Of a stretch of DNA of 7,664 bases, positions 5,543 through 7,664 are shown piece after piece. The stretch covers positions 1-7,664 of the forward strand of contig VGMK01000093.1 in assembly GCA_016866375.1 (NCBI GenBank). Reading direction: 5' to 3'. The notes below the pieces were generated by a model. That model worked only from the letters and a program-made list of their open reading frames with translations. It was not told where the DNA came from and ran no database searches. The first letter of the stretch is position 1. Each line of letters starts with the position of its first letter. Position numbers and translations under genes: made by a program. Source of the stretch: Bacteroidota bacterium. GTDB lineage: Bacteria; Bacteroidota; Bacteroidia; Flavobacteriales_D; Crocinitomicaceae.

Positions 5543-7664
5543 ATGAGACAAACTACAGTCGCTCTCTTTTTTTTGTTTGGTTTTTCATTTTGTGTGACTG
5601 GTCAAAATGGAACAATTGAAGGTATAATCCTGAATGAAAAAGGAGAGGCTTTACCTGGTGCTTCAGTTATATATCGAAAAGATGTGACAATTGGTGCGAA
5701 TACAGATGCGAATGGTTTCTATAAACTATCTGTTCCTATGGGACCCTGTCGTTTGATTGTAAGGTTCACCGGAATGCAAACGGATACTTTTTCTATAAAT
5801 GTCCTTGCTGATCAAACCCAGAAATTGGATGTTACGCTTAAAAGCTTTGTGAAAGACCTAAAGCAAGTAGATTTGCGTGTAGGGAAATTTGATAAACCGT
5901 TGGAGGAACAGACCGTTACAATGTTGGTCCTTCGCCCGGAACTCATCGAAAATAAAAACACAAGAAGCATAGAGACGGCATTAGATCAAACTCCAGGGCT
6001 GAATATTTTAGATGGAGAACCTCAAATTAGAGGCGGCAGTGGGTTCACCTTTGGTGTCGGTTCAAAAGTAGCAGTTATTGTCGATGACATGCCCATGCTA
6101 TCTGGCGATGCTGGTCGACCGGAGTGGGGATTTATTCCTGTAGAAAATATTTCGCAAGTGGAGGTAATCAAGGGTGCCGCGTCGGTTTTATCCGGCAGTT
6201 CTGCATTAAGTGGCTCCGTTCATATTCGGACGGCTTATCCAACCTCCAAACCATTAACAAAAATCGTCGCTTACACGGGTGCATATTCGCCTCCTTCAAT
6301 TGACGGTGCTAAATGGTGGCAAAATTATCCCGGAATTCATGGTCTCAATTTTTTGCATTCGAAGGCCTATGGAAATTTAGATGTAGTTATTGGTGGTAAC
6401 CTTAACATGGATCACGGGTACATTGGTCCTCCTATAACGGATTCGATTGTTGCCACTGTGTTTCCGGATACGATTTCCAATTTTACAGAGAAAGAAATGG
6501 TATCAAAGAGAGGAAGGATAAATTTTAACTTACGCTATCGCTCGAAAAAAATAAGTGGGTTGAATTATGGCGTCAATGGAAATTTCATGTTAATGCATAC
6601 CAATATGCCTATGGCATGGTTGAATGATTCAACAGGTCTCTACCGAGCTTATCCGGGTGCAGTTTTTATGCAAGATCAAGTGATCTTCAATGTAGATCCG
6701 TTCATTCAACTTCTTACTCAGACTGATGGGAAGCATTATTTTAGAACACGCATATTACATGTTGACAATCAAATGAGTGCCAATCAATCCAATAGATCAA
6801 CCACCTATTATGGCGATTACATGTTTCAACGAAGTTACCCTGAACTGAAAAATTTAGATTTCGTGGGGGGACTGACATCGACTTTCACGAATTCTTTTGC
6901 AAATATATATGTAGGTTCTGGTTCACCAAATAATCAATTATTGAATGTGTCGGCATATGCCCAGATGGAGAGCAAGTTAAATAAATCCTTGAATTTGTCA
7001 GCAGGAGGACGCCTAGAGTATTTTCAATTGAACGACACTGTTACGGCATTGAAACCAATTTTTCGAGCAGGAACAAGCCTTAAATTATACCAAGAAACAT
7101 ACTTGCGTGGATCTTACGGACAGGGTTATCGCTTTCCAACAATCACTGAGCGATTTATAAAAACAGGCGTGGGCAATTTTGGGGTTTTCCCAAATCCAAA
7201 TTTAAAACCGGAAAGTTCGTGGAATGCTGAAATAGGAATTAAACAAGGCCTGAAACTTGGGGGCGTCATGGGATACATAGATATTGCGGCATTCTGGCAA
7301 GAATACCAAAATACAATTGAATACATGTTTGGAATATGGAGACCAATCACGGGTGACCCACAAACGCTTGGACAAAGTGCAGGATTTATGTTCCTTAACA
7401 CGGGTCAGTCCCGCGTAACTGGAATAGACGCTTCACTCGAGGGGAAAGCTCAGTTTTCAAAGAAATCTTCTCTTACTTTTTTATTGGGATACAACTACAT
7501 TGTTCCAAAGACTTTAACACCAGATTATTTATATGCGAAGGATTCAATGGATAGAGATTTTACCTATAATTCAACATCACTCGATGGATCAAAAGGAATA
7601 TTAAAATATCGTTTCCTTCACAATGTTAAATTGGATGCTGAATATACGCACAACGAAAAATTCT
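5543..7664 (+). CDS. TonB-dependent outer-membrane receptor with carboxypeptidase-regulatory-like N-terminus (3' partial)
   Basis: The frame is open from the ATG at 5543 through 707 codons to the window edge, so the C-terminus is missing. Residues 1-20 are a signal peptide (hydrophobic 6-19, VTG before Gln21). About 22-100 is a CarboxypepD_reg-like beta domain (GTIEGIILNEKGEALPGASV, then NTDANGFYKLSV). The plug domain spans about 122-230 with PQIRGGSGF and the strong plug signature VENISQVEVIKGAASVLSG. The barrel follows, with GYRFPTITERF near 528-538 and PNPNLKPESS near 549-558, both typical of the FepA/BtuB-like group. Such receptors import iron chelates, cobalamin or other ligands using TonB energy. 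The expected size and the lack of a SusD gene beside it argue against a SusC-type glycan importer. The substrate cannot be told. An ATG at 5538 meets a stop after two codons, so 5543 is the start. Confidence 0.9.
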   Translation, partial: MRQTTVALFFLFGFSFCVTGQNGTIEGIILNEKGEALPGASVIYRKDVTIGANTDANGFYKLSVPMGPCRLIVRFTGMQTDTFSINVLADQTQKLDVTLKSFVKDLKQVDLRVGKFDKPLEEQTVTMLVLRPELIENKNTRSIETALDQTPGLNILDGEPQIRGGSGFTFGVGSKVAVIVDDMPMLSGDAGRPEWGFIPVENISQVEVIKGAASVLSGSSALSGSVHIRTAYPTSKPLTKIVAYTGAYSPPSIDGAKWWQNYPGIHGLNFLHSKAYGNLDVVIGGNLNMDHGYIGPPITDSIVATVFPDTISNFTEKEMVSKRGRINFNLRYRSKKISGLNYGVNGNFMLMHTNMPMAWLNDSTGLYRAYPGAVFMQDQVIFNVDPFIQLLTQTDGKHYFRTRILHVDNQMSANQSNRSTTYYGDYMFQRSYPELKNLDFVGGLTSTFTNSFANIYVGSGSPNNQLLNVSAYAQMESKLNKSLNLSAGGRLEYFQLNDTVTALKPIFRAGTSLKLYQETYLRGSYGQGYRFPTITERFIKTGVGNFGVFPNPNLKPESSWNAEIGIKQGLKLGGVMGYIDIAAFWQEYQNTIEYMFGIWRPITGDPQTLGQSAGFMFLNTGQSRVTGIDASLEGKAQFSKKSSLTFLLGYNYIVPKTLTPDYLYAKDSMDRDFTYNSTSLDGSKGILKYRFLHNVKLDAEYTHNEKF

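Noticed and set aside
5567..5574. Run of eight T in the receptor signal peptide as a phase-variation site
   Set aside because: Runs of eight A/T also occur in the UbiA-family gene (1074-1081 and 1384-1391), so this length is ordinary in AT-rich DNA; nothing else points to slippage control.
7126..7401. Minus-strand 91-codon open frame
   Set aside because: It is antisense to the conserved barrel part of the TonB-dependent receptor (GYRFPT...NPNLKPE) and has no recognisable protein features.
1..7664. Defence system, mobile element, CRISPR array, tRNA or rRNA gene
   Set aside because: No transposase, integrase, nuclease or toxin genes, no direct-repeat array and no tRNA-like fold were recognised; nearly all sequence is explained by six ordinary Bacteroidota genes.

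Overview
The window looks like chromosomal DNA from a member of the Bacteroidota, probably Flavobacteriales-like. The evidence is AT-rich coding sequence, A-rich leaders without clear Shine-Dalgarno sites, promoter -7 boxes of the TAnnTTTG type, signal peptides ending before Gln, type IX secretion system (T9SS) C-terminal sorting domains, an OmpA/PD40 protein and a TonB-dependent receptor carrying an N-terminal carboxypeptidase-regulatory-like domain. The genus cannot be told from this sequence alone.

Layout. Positions 2-382 (+) are the 3' end of a secreted protein with an Asp/Cys-rich MopE-like metal-binding motif and a T9SS type A sorting domain. Converging on it, and overlapping its tail by 11 bp, is a minus-strand cluster that reads right to left: queE (4484-3885), a PorE-like TPR/PD40/OmpA envelope protein (3885-1858), a UbiA-family prenyltransferase resembling DGGGP synthase (1858-932), and a Maf nucleotide pyrophosphatase (935-372). 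Every junction in this cluster is a stop/start overlap (TGATG, TGATG, ATGA), so the four genes almost certainly form one translationally coupled operon. A 116-bp divergent intergenic region (4485-4600) holds a -7-like box for each direction and a short perfect inverted repeat. To its right, on the plus strand, are a secreted PCMD-like protein with a degenerate sorting domain (4601-5536) and, 7 bp later, a TonB-dependent receptor (5543 onward) that runs off the window end after 707 codons and has no in-frame stop.

How the parts may fit. The minus-strand operon mixes tRNA modification (QueE), envelope anchoring or T9SS function (PorE-like protein), isoprenoid ether-lipid or quinone-type chemistry (UbiA) and nucleotide-pool control (Maf). 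This is probably a conserved housekeeping grouping rather than one pathway. The plus-strand pair looks like a surface-exposed or secreted ligand-binding protein with an outer-membrane transporter. Two T9SS-type cargo proteins flank the PorE-like gene.

No RNA genes, CRISPR arrays, insertion sequences or phage genes were seen. No stretch longer than about 120 bp lacks a gene. I found no clear new defence or mobile system. The points most worth following are the PorE-like protein, the archaeal-type prenyltransferase and the PCMD/TonB-receptor pair.
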